Below, piece after piece: positions 9,343 to 21,054 of a DNA stretch of 64,000 bases (position 1 is the stretch's first letter; every line of letters begins with the position of its first letter). The stretch is from Chimonanthus salicifolius. Lineage: Eukaryota > Streptophyta > Magnoliopsida > Laurales > Calycanthaceae. The notes below the pieces were generated by a model that was given only the letters and a program-made list of their open reading frames with translations, made no database searches and was not told the origin of the DNA. The stretch covers positions 47,289,222 to 47,353,221 of the forward strand of contig CM023540.1 of assembly GCA_013350335.1 (NCBI GenBank), read 5' to 3'. Position numbers and translations under genes: made by a program.

Positions 9343-11339
9343 GCAGAAAGAGACAAACTTAATCTTTTAAGGGTAGAGTAGGCAAAAGCTGAGACACCTT
9401 GGTACTTAAAAAGAATGTCAATTGAGGTCTAAGATAATCATGCGTCTCGATAATCTGACGTAAAAAGAGTCATAGAATAACTTTTTAGCATTAATACTTA
9501 AAATAAAAATCTTTATTTCATAGTTTTCCGGAAATACTTTTATAGGATTTATGCTCGGAAGTCCATGTACACAGTCATATTAATGTTAGTCTGAAAAAGA
9601 AAAATTTTCATGAGTCAAGTGATCACCAGAGGAATACTAGTGGAGACTTAAACCCAGTGAGTTTTAGAGCCATTCTGTCCTTCTGAGGGTTATAAGTAAA
9701 CTCTTATTTCTTTGATAAGCGCATCGAGTCGTTGAGTGATCTCATTATCATTGTTTTGGTCATATTACTAAGAACGCCATTAAAATTGAGTTATTACACC
9801 TGAAATTTTTCTGAATTTATTCAAAACAAAGAAATCATCTTATAAAGCTTAGGATAGGATATAGGCTATTTTTGGACCGTTTGAACCTTCAAGCCCACCT
9901 ACTTTGGTCATTCCATCTTGATAGTTCCCTATTTGAGCCTAATATAGCCTCTTTTATTGACTAGCCATATCTTCCATACCTAACTCCGGATATGGAGTTT
10001 GAGCCAAAATTTTATATCCATTACCTATTATCATATGAGAAAAGGTTAGGGAAGATTTTGGGATAAAATTCACTGAAAAATGAAAATAAAAGAGAAAGCA
10101 AGATGGGAACATCCACACATCAAAGAGGGATGTTGAAAAAGAAAAGAGGTTTCTTAAAAAAAAAAAAAAAAAATTGTTAGAGGAAAATATCCCGCTCATA
10201 TTATGAAGACCTCTAACATTTTCTTATGAAAATGTTAATTTTTAGAGTCTTTTATCCCTTCTTTGATATGACCCAGTCCTAAGCCTCGTTTCGTCCTATT
10301 AGAAAGTCCTATTGATCCTAAGTCTAAATAAGGTATTTCATGTGGAGAATAGAGGAGGAGAAATAAAGGTGTTTGACTCAACGTTCTTAGGAAAGTGGCA
10401 TCTAATCATGAGATCAATTATTTTCTTCATTTATGCCGTCTTTGTTTAAAACATATGTGAGAATTTTGATTTGAAAACATAAACTCCGCTCACATATACC
10501 TTGAGAGAAAATAAACCCACCTTTGAGCGTTAGTCTTTCTGAGAGATATATCTGGTGAGGATTGAAGTCAAAACGTATTTTCCAATGGTGGTTATAAAAC
10601 TTGTGTCAATTTGGAAAAAGAAGACTGTCTTAATAATGACTATCACACACAACACTCCGAGTATAAGTCTTGTAAAATGAATTTTAGAGTTGTATGATGT
10701 TTAGATTTTTGGCTGTGTGTTTTTGCTGAAAAATAAATAAAAAAAGAATTTTTTTTTTTTTTGATGTTTGTGGGTATCATCACTGGAAACCCTCATGAGA
10801 CTATAACTCGTCCACTAGGGGTAACCTAGGAGTTTAAAGGCTTGTTGCATACGCTAAATGCAATCGAGAGAGCCAGCGAAAGTGGTGTCATTTAGGATTT
10901 TTAATTTTCCATTTTAGCTTTTAGATTTAGTTTTGCTCGAGGACTAGCAAAATCTAAGTTTGGGGGTATTTGATGAACACCGTAAAATTACAATTTTACC
11001 CTTTAATATTAGATTAATTAGTCCTTATTTTATAAATATTAGATATGTTTAGGGTTGTTTTTAGTTTTATAGTTTATTTTTGAGAAATATAAAAAAAAAA
11101 AAGAAAATAAAAATAAAAATGATAAAAAGTCAAAAATACGGTCGACGTCACCTTCAAAATGGTCAAGTCAAGTTGATCGGGTAATTAATATTTAAATTTT
11201 ATTTTGAGTGAACGTCGAATCTGATTTTCCAATCTTTCTTGTTTACTGTCGATCGGGTGTCCGACGCCGCCTAAAGAAAGCGTAAAAGAACTGTTTCTAT
11301 TTCTTTTATTTTTCTTCCATTTCTTTTCTACTTTCTTCT

Positions 11340-12620
11340 TTCCTCTCTCTCTGGTTGCAGGGCACACGGACAGCAGCCGTGAGAAGTAGAGAGCCGAGCA
11401 GCAGCCAGTGCAAATCGGTTGCCCACTTGAGCAGCAACACCGCACACAGCGGCAGCGGCAACCAGCTGAAAGCAGCCGAGTAAACAAAGGGCAGCCAGCA
11501 TAATGGCAACGAGCAGGGTAGCCAGTCGGCTGATGCAGAGCAGCGGTAGCAGCAACCAGAGAGATGAAACAACATCGAGCAGAGAGGTTTGTGAGCAACT
11601 GGGCTTACACAGCAGGCAGAGCATCCAGCTGAACGGCAACCAGCCGGAGACAGCCACCTGAACTGAGTGCAAAATAGTAGCCAGCGAAGGAGAAACCAGC
11701 TAAGACAGCAACCGACTGACGGCAGCAGAGGCAGCCAGCTGAAGCCGCACACGGCAGTCCGAGCAGAGCAGCGGCAGCCACACAGCCACCTGCAGAGAGC
11801 TGAGGCCAGCAATGCAAAGCAGCAGCCGGCTGAAACAGAAGACAGCAGAGCAGCAGCTGAGAAGAGAGTGTAGAGGCAGCCGTCTGAGGCACACAGAAGA
11901 AGAGAGCCAAGCTGAGATGAGACAGAGGCAGCAGAACAGCAAGGGAAGATAGAGTAAAGCAGCGGCCGTGCAGCAGCAACCGGCCAGCTGAGATGCAGTC
12001 AGCGTCTCCAGCGGCAGCAGGCAGCAGCACTGATAACAGAGGTAGAGCTGAAGAGGCAGCCAGCTGAAGCCGCACACAGTGGAGAGCAGCCGAGAGAGAT
12101 GGCAGTCCGAGCAGAGGCAGCTGAGAGGAGAAACAGAGTGCACAGCAGGCAGCGACAGCCAGTCCAAGCAGAGTTAAATGGCAGCCATGAAGAGCACAAG
12201 GGCAGCCACACGGCAGCCAAACTGAGAGACTGAGTGCAGCAAAATCTGTTTGCTGCTCACCGACTGTAATCAGCCAGATGTGCCGATGATGGATCTACAG
12301 CAGCGATGGAGAGCAGTCTAAGCAGCCAACTGGGAAGAAAGCAGAGGAGAAGAAGAGCAGCCGACTGGCAGCCATGCACAGCGGCAACCAAAGCAGGCAG
12401 CCATCTGAGAACAGCCATGCACAGCGGCAGTGGCACACCAAAGCAGCAACGAAGTGCAGGCAGCGACTGGGCGTGCACAGTAGGTAGCGACCAAGAAGAG
12501 CAGAGGATTGAGTAAACACCAGCAGGGCAGCCATCTGAGAGGAACAGCGGCTAAGAAGTGAAAGAAGACGGCAGCAGCATACAGCAGTAGCGGCGCACCA
12601 AAGTTATCCAATCAGCTGAG
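11340..12620 (+). repeat. CAGC-rich, T-poor degenerate repeat block in U3
   Basis: About 1.3 kb built from short motifs such as GGCAGCCAGCTGAAG, GCAGCGGCAG and CAGCTGA, with strong depletion of T on the plus strand. Segments recur imperfectly, for example GAGGCAGCCAGCTGAAGCC near 11728 and 12053. The long reading frames on its minus strand are Cys/Leu-rich, differ between frames, and are low-complexity artefacts. Equivalent blocks lie in LTR2 (about 23550-24795) and LTR3 (about 35705-36950). The old Athila LTR lacks it. Confidence 0.85.
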
Positions 12621-12637
12621 AATTTGAAAAGAAAGAA

Positions 12638-13265
12638 GATAAGATTTGGAGAGAGCACTGCTTGATAGAGCTGAGAAGATAAGATAAGAAGTAGGATGAG
12701 TTGCCAGCTGAAAGAGAGATAATCGGAAGAGATCAGAGAGCTGAGTTTTTCCACTGTCTTTGAAACTCAAACAGAAGATAGAAAAGGCAGGAGGATAGGG
12801 ATAAGAGGGCTGCCGTGTAGTTGGGAATCTGAGAAGGCAGCTGAACCGGATAAAGCTGGAAGGAAGAGATAAGGAAGAGAGAAGAGTCAGTTTAAAGAAG
12901 AGATAAGAAAGAGATAAGATACAGCAGAGAGGGTTGCAGCCTTAGGGCTCTACAGGGTCTCTTGAAAAAGATAAGAGATAAAGCAAGGATTTGAAAAAGC
13001 TGCAGCTGAACCGATAGAAGTTGGAGTTCAAATTTGAGAGGGATAAAGGAGAAAAGAAAGATAAGAAAGAAGAAGGAAGATAAGATACCGAGGCAGCTGG
13101 TTTTCAAATTTGAAGAGAAGATCAGAGGATAAGATTGATTTCAGCCGATAAGATTTGGATGAGATAGCAGAAGGCAACTGAGAAGGGAGGTAATGCAGTT
13201 GCCCTGTAGCAGATTGGATAAAGTAGCAACTGGGTTTTCAAAAATGAAAAAGAAGATAAGAGTAG
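12638..13265 (+). promoter_or_regulatory. Cluster of GATAAG motifs upstream of the LTR TATA box
   Basis: About thirteen GATAAG hexamers, plus GATAAA variants, fall in roughly 630 bp ending about 115 bp before TATAAAT at 13381. GATAAG is the I-box/GATA-factor core in plants. The same cluster occurs in LTR2 and LTR3. The purine-rich background raises the chance rate, so function is a hypothesis. Confidence 0.5.
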
Positions 13266-13380
13266 CCGATGGTTTTTGGAAACAAAAGGCTTACGGTTAC
13301 ATTTCAATTTGAATTTGAATGGTCTTATCCCGACTGAGTTTGAACGACTCTTATCTCATCCCATCTCATCCCCTCTCTTC

Positions 13381-13387
13381 TATAAAT
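13381..13387 (+). promoter_or_regulatory. LTR1 TATA box
   Basis: TATAAAT follows the pyrimidine-rich CTCATCCCCTCTCTTC. The same context is kept at 25576 (LTR2) and 37710 (LTR3), which places U3/R about 2.4 kb into the LTR. Confidence 0.65.
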
Positions 13388-14252
13388 TCAAGGCTTTAGA
13401 TCCATTGAAGGTTGAACCGGGCAAGACATTGAAGGCTGAAATTGGACGACCGAAAGACAGAAGGAAAAAAAAAAAAAATTTCTTGTAAGTTATTTTATTT
13501 TTATTTTATTATGTCAAGTCCAACAGATTTGTAATTCATTTCCAATTTATTAATAAAAATTCATGGCAGTTGTTTAGATTTATGGTGATCCCAGTTATTA
13601 AAATATTTAATAATGATGATTTGTATTCTATTTTTTTTTCTTTTTATGAACTTAATGTAAGGAAAAAATTATTTTTAGAATTTTTTTTCAAGGAAAGTAG
13701 AACCCCTATTAGGATCAGTGAGACTTGCCGTCTTTCCAGTCTAAGGTTCTTATCAAGAACAGTTGTTTTAGATTTGGGGAAACACAAGTTAAAACCTGCT
13801 CAAGCCTAAGGCTTGAATTGAAAAAAAATACGAATTTTATAGATGACATAAAAATTCTAATTAGAATTTTAATAGAAAATGAATTTGAATTATATTTTAT
13901 AACTCTAGATCATTTCATAGTCTAGGCCGTGATTTTCTTATTTTTAAATAGGATAATATGCTGCGTCGATGTTTGACCCGATTCCATTGTAGATTATGTA
14001 AAAAAAAATTTGTTTTTGATTTATTTTTCTTTTTCTCAAAAATTCATCAAAACTATTCATTGTTTTAAATTAAGATTATAACTAAGTGTTTTAGAAAATT
14101 ATTTCCTTAAATCACATCATTTTAAAATAGTGCGATTTTTTATTTCGTACATATATTTTGTAGATTTCTCTTGGGTACGACCTCGCACTCATACTCTATA
14201 CTATAAACCGGTTCGTACGCTTGCGAGTAATTTAAAATTCACATCAAGTTTT

Positions 14253-14270
14253 TGACGCCGTTGCCGGGGA
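14253..14270 (+). promoter_or_regulatory. Primer binding site of internal A (tRNA-Asp, one mismatch)
   Basis: TGACGCCGTTGCCGGGGA, six bases after the LTR1 end, is complementary to the 3' end of plant tRNA-Asp(GUC) except for A at the third position (G in internal B). Confidence 0.9.
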
Positions 14271-15203
14271 AATCTTGAAATAAAAATTGTGTGCTATTAA
14301 ATTATGTGATTTTTGAAAATAAATCTAATACTGCAGATATGTCTTAATTTAGAATTTCATCTAACTTATTCATTTATTTATTTATTTATTTATTTTTATT
14401 TGAATTAGAATCTTCACCAAAGTTTTTTATTGTCTGTTTTGCAGGAATTTTATTTACGCTGCGCTTAAAAATCGATGGGGATATGCACAAAAGGCTAAAC
14501 CTTCCGCAAAGCTTAAAAATGCGTGCTTAAACAAAAAAAAAAATGCTGCAAATACGCATAAAAGGCTAAGGTGAGTTTTTAATTTTTTTTTATTTATCTC
14601 ATGCATTCATATAGATTTATTTAGGATGTTATTTATTATTATTTGCATTTAATCTGTCCATGCATTTAGGTTGTTAGTATTCATGCATTAGTTTAGATTG
14701 TTTTATTAATGTTTGTATATTGACTTGAATGTTGTATGGTAATTTAGGATTGCATTTTCACAATACTTAGAAAAATAAGATTAGTAAAAATTGGTTCATG
14801 CACTTCCCTAATAAAATCAATTAAGGAACCATTAGGGTAGACTTTAGGGTTTTATGCTCAATAGGAACCTTTTTAATCTAAATTAATTTTTGTAACCGGT
14901 GAATATTTTATCTTCAATCATGGTGTCTAGGATTAGTTCTGTCACCAAGGTGTAAAGAGCCTAAGGATAAGTGGAAATGCAGATGCCGTGTGCTCCTCCA
15001 CTTACCTGGGAACTTACCTGGCCATGATTGTGGTTAAGCTCTCACCGGAGACTTAGATTATTTGGAGAGAAAAGTAGGAGCAGTCTAGAAACAATCCTTA
15101 GGGTCCCAATAAAAAAATTTTGATTGCATTATTGCAATTCAAATTTAGATTTAGGCATTCTTCTTGTGTGAATTTGGATGAACATGAATGAGCTTGGTTG
15201 TGT
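14271..15203 (+). other. Untranslated leader of internal A
   Basis: About 930 bp of AT-rich non-coding sequence. It contains a TTTA microsatellite near 14365-14400, an acceptor-like TGTTTTGCAG ending at 14444, a roughly 126-bp exon-like block with two imperfect copies of a CTTAAAAAT...AAAAGGCTAA unit, and a donor-like AAGGTGAGT at 14568-14576. Internal B keeps all of these (26630, 26761-26769). Confidence 0.65.
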
Positions 15204-16571
15204 ATGAAATATTGGTATCGTGATTCACACAACCGTTTAGTTCGAGTCAAGTCTTCTGTCGATTTACCGATCATTGTGTCCGGAGCTCAGTCTAGCTCAG
15301 TTATAGACAGTCCAATTCCATCACCACCACCATCACCCAAAATGGCCGAAGAAAGAATCGAAGAGAGAACCCTCCAAGATTATTTTTCAGCAGTCACTCC
15401 CAATACACCATCAAGCATAGTTGTCCCACCAACTAATGCAGCCTTTGAACTCAAACCAGCCCTATTACATCTTCTACCCACTTTCCATGGTTTTGATCAT
15501 GAGGATCCTTACCTACACATCAAAGAATTTTTAGAAATCTGCGCCACCATCAGACTTCAAGGCATCTCTGATGAATCCATCAAACTTCGATTATTTCCTT
15601 TTTCTCTTAAAGAAAAAACAAAATCTTGGCTAAATTCTCTACCTCCAAATTCCATCACAACTTGGGATCTGTTAGCCAACAAATTTTTGAATAAATTTTT
15701 CCCTGTATCTAAAACTAACGCCCTCAAGAAAGAAATTTCAAATTTTAATCAGAAAGAGGGTGAACAATTCTATGAATCATGGGAAAGATTCAAAGATACG
15801 TTGAATAAATGTCCCCACCACGGTTTTGAAACGGGAAGACTCGTGCAATTCTTTTATGATGGTTTAACCATCTCAAACCGCACAATGGTCGAGTCTATGA
15901 AGGGTGGGGAATTTTTAATGCTAACTGCAACCAATGGATGGAATTTCTTAGAAACCTTGGCAGAAAGTTCTCAGCGATGGGACTTCTCCAAAAGAGATAA
16001 TTCAGCCCAAACCTCAAAAAGAGGAGGTTTATACGAAGTTAGTACCGACTTTGATGTTAAGCTTGCAATCCCAAACTTAACAAAGAAAATCGATACGTTA
16101 GCGATGACCCAGGCGATGAACCCAACAGTAGGATTGAATGTAGAGGTTTGCGCAATGTGTTCTAACTTAGGACACACTGCCCAAAACTGTCCTTCCTTTG
16201 GACCTAACACTGAGTGCTCAACCGAACAGGCCAACGCACTCAATAATTTCAGGAGACAGCAGGGAACCCCTTTCTCTGCCACATACAATCCTAATTGGCG
16301 GAATCATCTCAATTTTTCTTGGCGCCAGAACCAACCTCCTGTAGGTCAAGGACCCCCTCAATATCAAGGTCCACCATATCAAAATCCACCATACCAACCA
16401 CCTCATAATCAACCATTCCACCCATCTCAAAATCATCCAGCCCAGTCAAATCAATCTTATCAATCCGGTCCATCTCAACAACGTAAGCCCTCTCTCGAGG
16501 ATACGTTGCAACAGTTCATGCAGTCTACCAACAGGCTATGCACAAGCTTGAGACACAGCTTGGGAAATTAG
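15204..16571 (+). CDS. gag: Gag of internal A (frameshifted at its end)
   Basis: Structural protein that assembles the virus-like particle and binds genomic RNA. The first ATG in frame is at 15204; the codon at 15198 is TTG and an in-frame TGA lies at 15189. Retrotransposon gag core: roughly residues 100-240, with [17 protein letters not shown] and [15 protein letters not shown]2CX4HX4C zinc knuckle ([14 protein letters not shown]) follows near 16150, then a proline/glutamine-rich tail ([12 protein letters not shown]). In copy B gag, protease and pol are one frame. Here one C is missing near 16528, so gag ends early at 16571 and the rest continues in another frame. The 33-bp tail duplication of copy B is absent. 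Confidence 0.9.
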   Translation: MKYWYRDSHNRLVRVKSSVDLPIIVSGAQSSSVIDSPIPSPPPSPKMAEERIEERTLQDYFSAVTPNTPSSIVVPPTNAAFELKPALLHLLPTFHGFDHEDPYLHIKEFLEICATIRLQGISDESIKLRLFPFSLKEKTKSWLNSLPPNSITTWDLLANKFLNKFFPVSKTNALKKEISNFNQKEGEQFYESWERFKDTLNKCPHHGFETGRLVQFFYDGLTISNRTMVESMKGGEFLMLTATNGWNFLETLAESSQRWDFSKRDNSAQTSKRGGLYEVSTDFDVKLAIPNLTKKIDTLAMTQAMNPTVGLNVEVCAMCSNLGHTAQNCPSFGPNTECSTEQANALNNFRRQQGTPFSATYNPNWRNHLNFSWRQNQPPVGQGPPQYQGPPYQNPPYQPPHNQPFHPSQNHPAQSNQSYQSGPSQQRKPSLEDTLQQFMQSTNRLCTSLRHSLGN

Positions 16572-19500
16572 CCACCGTAATAGGAGATAGGGAGAAAGGT
16601 AAATTTCCAAGTCAGCCTATCCCAAACCCCAAGGGCCAAAATGAAGTTTCATCGTCTAATCCAGAAGACGCTAACTCCATTATTGCCTTAAGATCCGGGA
16701 GACAGGTAGATAATAAAGTAAAATTACCTCCGCAACCGAAAGACCAGGCCACTGGTCATTCCAAGCATCAGGATGACCCATCTAGTTCATCCCCAGTCCA
16801 AAATGAACCGGATCCATCTGCTAGAAAAACTTACGTACCTAGGGCTCCGTACCCTCAGAGGCTCATCACTAAGCAAGGGGTACCTTATGGTGACATATTA
16901 GAGGTCTTCAAAAATGTTAATATCAATATTCCTCTACTAGATGCCATCAATCAGATACCCTCGTACGCTAAGTTTCTTAAAGACCTCTGTACGGCGAAAC
17001 GGAAAACTAATGTTCCTGTAAAAGCATTTCTAGCAGAAAATGCAAGTGCTCTTCTCCAACAACCGTTCCCAATTAAACATAAGGACCCTGGGTGCCCAAC
17101 CATTGCATGCACCATTGGCATATATGAAGTTGAAAGGGCCTTATTAGATTTGGGAGCTAGTGTTAGCCTACTGCCATACTCCGTTTATGAGCAGTTGGGG
17201 CTGGGAGAGCTTAAGCCCACTCCTATCACACTACAGTTAGCTGACCGCTCTGTAAAAATTCCAAGGGGTGTGATAGAAGACGTTCTGGTGAAAGTAGACA
17301 AATTCTATTTTCCGGTCGATTTTGTTGTGTTGGATACACAACCAGTTCAGAACGAAAGTGGGCACATTCCGGTTATTTTAGGACGACCATTTTTGGCCAC
17401 TGCGAAAGCTGTTATTAATTGCCATAATGGTATGCTTAAGTTGTCATTTGGAGATCTGACGACAGAACTCAATGTGTCTGGCCTATGTCGACAACCTTTT
17501 TGCACAGACGATCCATATGAGGTTAACATGATTCAGAGTTCTATTCAAGAGTCCTTCCTTCACTTCATTTGTGATGACCCATTTGAGAAGACTCTGTCCA
17601 CTTTTGGCACAGACTTCAATGAAGATGGTAAACAAGAAGTGAAAGAAATATTTGACGCATCTCCATATGTGCGAAGGTTCTCCAAATTTGAACCTCTCCC
17701 TATTAGTCAATCTGTACTGATCCCCTCTATCGAGAAGCCACCAAAGTTAGAGCTTAAGCCACTTCCTGAGACATTGAAATATTCTTATCTTGGACCATTA
17801 GAAACGTTACCTGTGATCATAGCTTCCGATTTAACTTCTGAGCAGGAGTCTAAACTCCTTGCTATTTTAAGAGATCACCGTGAAGCTATTGGATGGTCCA
17901 TTGCCGATCTCAAAGGAATTAGCCCATCTGTGGTCATGCATAAAATTCACTTGGAAGAAAATTCCAAGACATCCAGAGAACCACAGAGGCGGCTAAATCC
18001 GGCAATGCAGGATGTGGTACGAGCTGAGATTTTAAAACTTCTCGAGACGGGTATTATCTACCCGATCTCTGATAGTAAATGGGTGAGTCCGATACAGGTT
18101 GTACCTAAGAAATCGGGTGTTACGGTAGTAAAAAATCAGGATAATGAGTTGGTGCCAACCCGCATCCAAACGGGTTGGAGAGTTTGCATTGACTACCGTA
18201 AGCTAAACACTGTCACTCGAAAGGACCATTTTCCTCTTCCGTTCATTGACCAAATGCTTGAGCGGTTAGCCGGTCATGCATTTTATTGCTTCCTTGATGG
18301 TTATTCCGGCTATAACCAGATCTACGTTGCTCCTGAGGATCAGGAGAAGACCACCTTCACATGTCCATTCGGTACGTTCGCATATCGTCGTATGCCATTC
18401 GGATTGTGCAATGCACCAGCCACTTTTCAACGGTGCATGATCAGTATTTTCTCTGATATGGTCGAACGTTTCCTAGAAGTCTTCATGGATGACTTCTCTG
18501 TGTTTGGGTCCACTTTTGACCAGTGCTTGCACCATCTGAGCCTTGTGCTAATCAGGTGCAAAGAAAAGAACCTGTTATTGAATTGGGAAAAATGTCACTT
18601 TATGGTGAAAAACGGCATAGTACTAGGGCACATTATCTCTGAAAAGGATATCGAAGTGGACAAGGCAAAGGTCAACCTGATCTCTAATTTACCAAGACCC
18701 CAAACCGTTAGAGAGATCAGGTCATTCTTAGGTCATGCTGGTTTTTACAGGAGGTTTATAAAAGATTTCAGTAAAGTTTCAAAACCTCTCTGTAAACTCT
18801 TGGCCAAGGATGCTAATTTCGATTTTGATGATGAGTGCATTCAGGCCTTTGAAAAATTGAAAACCGCTCTGACCTCCGCTCCGATAATACAACCACCTGT
18901 TTGGTCTGTCCCCTTCGAAATTATGTGCGATGCCTCCGATTATGCAGTCGGAGCCGTTTTAGGACAAAGGTTAAATCGGTTGCCTTATGTTATCTACTAT
19001 GCTAGCAAAACTCTCAATGACGCTCAACTCCATTATTCCACTACGGAAAAAGAGTTGTTAGCGGTCGTTTTTGCATTAGATAAGTTTCGATCCTACTTAG
19101 TGGGCTCGAAAGTCATTATCTATTCTGATCATGCAGCACTTAAGTATCTTCTTTCTAAGAAGGATGCTAAGTCTCGCCTGATCCGATGGATATTGCTACT
19201 ACAAGAGTTTGATATGGAAATCCGGGACAAGAAAGGTTCTGAAAATGTAGTAGCAGACCACTTATCTAGATTGATAACTAAGTTCACTGATGAGACCCGT
19301 CCTATCACTGAGTCCTTCCCTGATGAGCAACTCATGTCAGTGTCCCAAGTACCATGGTTTGCCGATATTGTGAACTATCTTGTTACTAGTCAAATGCCCC
19401 GGCATTGGACTAAGCAAGATAGGTCTAAGTTTCTGGTCCAGGTCAAAAGTTTTATTTGGGATGACCCTTATCTTTTTAAACACTGTGCGGATCAAATCAT

Positions 19501-20308
19501 TCGTCGGTGTGTCCCAGAAGAAGAGCAAAATCGTGTCATAAGTTTCTGTCATGACCAGGCCTGTGGAGGGCATTTTAGCACAAGAAAGACAACTGCAAAA
19601 ATTTTGCAGTGTGGATTTTATTGGCCCTCCATGTTTCGAGACACCCACACTTTCTGTGTCTCGTGTAATAGGTGTCAAACATTGGGAAGTATCTCTCGTA
19701 GAAATATGATGCCTTTAAACCCCATCCTAACCATTGAGCTTTTTGATGTTTGGGGCATCGATTTCATGGGACCATTTCCTAATTCTTTCGGCAATCAATA
19801 TATCCTTGTAGGGGTTGACTATGTGTCAAAATGGGTCGAAGCGGTGGCATGCAAAACCAATGACCACAAGGTTATCCTTCGGTTCATTAAAGAAAACGTT
19901 TTCTCTCGATTTGGAATCCCACGAACCATCATTAGTGATGGGGGTAAACACTTTTGCAATCGCCCATTTGCTAATTTGTTAAAATCTTATGGGGTGACTC
20001 ATAAAGTAGCTACTCCTTATCACCCACAAACAAGTGGCCAAGTGGAAATTTCGAATAGAGAAATTAAGCGTATTCTCGAGAAGACAATCAATCCAAATCG
20101 GAAAGATTGGTCTTCCAGACTCATTGACGCACTATGGGACGTACCGTACAGCTTTCAAAACGCCTATAGGAATGTCACCCTACCGTCTGGTCTATGGGAA
20201 GGCTTGTCATCTTCCAGTCGAGCTAGAGCACAAAGCCTATTGGGCAATCAAAAATTTCAATTTTGCTCTAGACTCTGCTGGACAACATCGGAAACTTCAG
20301 CTTGTTGA
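16538..20308 (+). CDS. pol: Protease-RT-RNase H-integrase of internal A (frame-displaced part of the polyprotein)
   Basis: Continues the polyprotein after the gag frameshift. The ATG at 16538 is incidental. Order: gag tail, aspartic protease ([12 protein letters not shown], Asp codon at 17147), RT ([18 protein letters not shown], catalytic FMDD at 18482-18493), RNase H ([30 protein letters not shown]), integrase with HHCC zinc finger (HDQACGGH ... CVSCNRC) and DD35E core (WGIDFMG, ISDGG, GQVEIS). A one-base insertion in a G run at 20136-20138 shifts the frame inside the integrase, so the last residues before 20308 are unrelated to the family. From about 18080 to 20137 the sequence appears identical to copy B, whereas gag-protease differs at about twenty residues. 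Confidence 0.92.
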   Translation: MHKLETQLGKLATVIGDREKGKFPSQPIPNPKGQNEVSSSNPEDANSIIALRSGRQVDNKVKLPPQPKDQATGHSKHQDDPSSSSPVQNEPDPSARKTYVPRAPYPQRLITKQGVPYGDILEVFKNVNINIPLLDAINQIPSYAKFLKDLCTAKRKTNVPVKAFLAENASALLQQPFPIKHKDPGCPTIACTIGIYEVERALLDLGASVSLLPYSVYEQLGLGELKPTPITLQLADRSVKIPRGVIEDVLVKVDKFYFPVDFVVLDTQPVQNESGHIPVILGRPFLATAKAVINCHNGMLKLSFGDLTTELNVSGLCRQPFCTDDPYEVNMIQSSIQESFLHFICDDPFEKTLSTFGTDFNEDGKQEVKEIFDASPYVRRFSKFEPLPISQSVLIPSIEKPPKLELKPLPETLKYSYLGPLETLPVIIASDLTSEQESKLLAILRDHREAIGWSIADLKGISPSVVMHKIHLEENSKTSREPQRRLNPAMQDVVRAEILKLLETGIIYPISDSKWVSPIQVVPKKSGVTVVKNQDNELVPTRIQTGWRVCIDYRKLNTVTRKDHFPLPFIDQMLERLAGHAFYCFLDGYSGYNQIYVAPEDQEKTTFTCPFGTFAYRRMPFGLCNAPATFQRCMISIFSDMVERFLEVFMDDFSVFGSTFDQCLHHLSLVLIRCKEKNLLLNWEKCHFMVKNGIVLGHIISEKDIEVDKAKVNLISNLPRPQTVREIRSFLGHAGFYRRFIKDFSKVSKPLCKLLAKDANFDFDDECIQAFEKLKTALTSAPIIQPPVWSVPFEIMCDASDYAVGAVLGQRLNRLPYVIYYASKTLNDAQLHYSTTEKELLAVVFALDKFRSYLVGSKVIIYSDHAALKYLLSKKDAKSRLIRWILLLQEFDMEIRDKKGSENVVADHLSRLITKFTDETRPITESFPDEQLMSVSQVPWFADIVNYLVTSQMPRHWTKQDRSKFLVQVKSFIWDDPYLFKHCADQIIRRCVPEEEQNRVISFCHDQACGGHFSTRKTTAKILQCGFYWPSMFRDTHTFCVSCNRCQTLGSISRRNMMPLNPILTIELFDVWGIDFMGPFPNSFGNQYILVGVDYVSKWVEAVACKTNDHKVILRFIKENVFSRFGIPRTIISDGGKHFCNRPFANLLKSYGVTHKVATPYHPQTSGQVEISNREIKRILEKTINPNRKDWSSRLIDALWDVPYSFQNAYRNVTLPSGLWEGLSSSSRARAQSLLGNQKFQFCSRLCWTTSETSAC

Positions 20309-20652
20309 GCTAGAGGAATTACGAAATGAAGCCTATGACACGGCTAAAAGGTACAAATACCGGATGAAAGTGTTTCATGATAAACACATATTGAGAAAAT
20401 CTTTTACAGTTGGTCAGAAGGTCTTGTTGTACGAGTCAAGGATGCATCTTTTTCCTAGGAAGTTAAGGTCCAAATGGATAGGTCCATTCATTGTTTCATC
20501 TGTATTCCCACATGGGGTAGTACAGATCAGACATCCTACTAGTGGTCGTACAGTTCAAAGTTAATGGGCAACGATTAAAGCCATTTTTATCGTTCCCCAC
20601 TCCAGAAGAAGAGACTGAGGTCGAGTTAGCTGATCCTGTGTACCAGAACTGA
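20034..20652 (+). pseudogene. Integrase C-terminal part of internal A
   Basis: After the frameshift at 20138 the integrase continues here with [19 protein letters not shown] and [17 protein letters not shown] second difference near 20550 (one extra base relative to copy B) ends the open frame at 20564; homology runs to the stop equivalent at 20650-20652. The C-terminal region follows the DD35E core and contributes to target or DNA binding in the family. It cannot be made as part of a normal polyprotein in this copy. Confidence 0.85.
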
Positions 20653-20898
20653 TTTGAGAATCCATACCCATTCACTCACTTACCCATCTTCATCATTTCC
20701 ATCACCCTAACCCACATATCCACCTGTCTATGTCTGAGTCAGTCTGCATCTTCAGTGTCTAGTTTAGGTTTTCATTGAGTCAGTATAGGATTTTTTATTT
20801 GGTCCATTTTGCACCTCATGCATTCCTAGGTATGTCCAAACCCGATGGTTCGTTTTCTAAAAAAATTTCTCTTTTTCACCTGGCCAGTGTCAATTAGA

Positions 20899-20936
20899 GA
20901 ACATTGAGGACAATGTTCAATTTAAGTTTGGGGGTA
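20899..20936 (+). promoter_or_regulatory. Hairpin plus internal polypurine tract, internal A
   Basis: Stem GAACATTG / CAATGTTC (20899-20918, loop AGGA) followed by AAGTTTGGGGGTA (20924-20936), identical to the copies at 8753 and 33122. Confidence 0.75.
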
Positions 20937-21054
20937 CTGAGGTCATTTACCATTTAAAAAAAAAAGTAAAAAATAAATAAAAATAAATAAATAAAAAAAT
21001 CATCATCTGTTTTGTCTTTGTGACCAGCAGACGTTAAAGAACTGGATAGGAGTC

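Larger units (their letters stand above)
8564..10970 (+). other. Post-pol region of the truncated first unit
   Basis: Homologous to 20711-23181 and 32936-35335. It holds the hairpin and internal polypurine tract (8753-8790), the 143-codon ORF (8911-9342), an 80-bp imperfect direct repeat (9251-9330 and 9393-9472), a long AT-rich non-coding stretch, and the LTR-adjacent PPT AAGTTTGGGGGTA at 10956-10968. Confidence 0.85.
10971..14246 (+). repeat. LTR1 of the Athila array (3276 bp)
   Basis: Begins TGATGAACACCG after the PPT and ends CACATCA six bases before the PBS. It contains a T-poor CAGC-rich block (about 11340-12620), a cluster of GATAAG motifs (12638-13265), TATAAAT at 13381-13387 and a donor-like GTAAGT at 13485. 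Compared with LTR2 and LTR3 it has a private 33-bp insertion near 11400 and many private bases in the first 2 kb. Its last 1.2 kb is nearly identical to LTR3. Confidence 0.93.

Noticed and set aside
11185..12611. Many long minus-strand reading frames rich in Cys, Leu and Ala (also at 23396-24929 and 35550-37083)
   Set aside because: They overlap in several frames over the T-poor CAGC block, have low complexity, no domain, and exist only because stop codons are rare in that composition.
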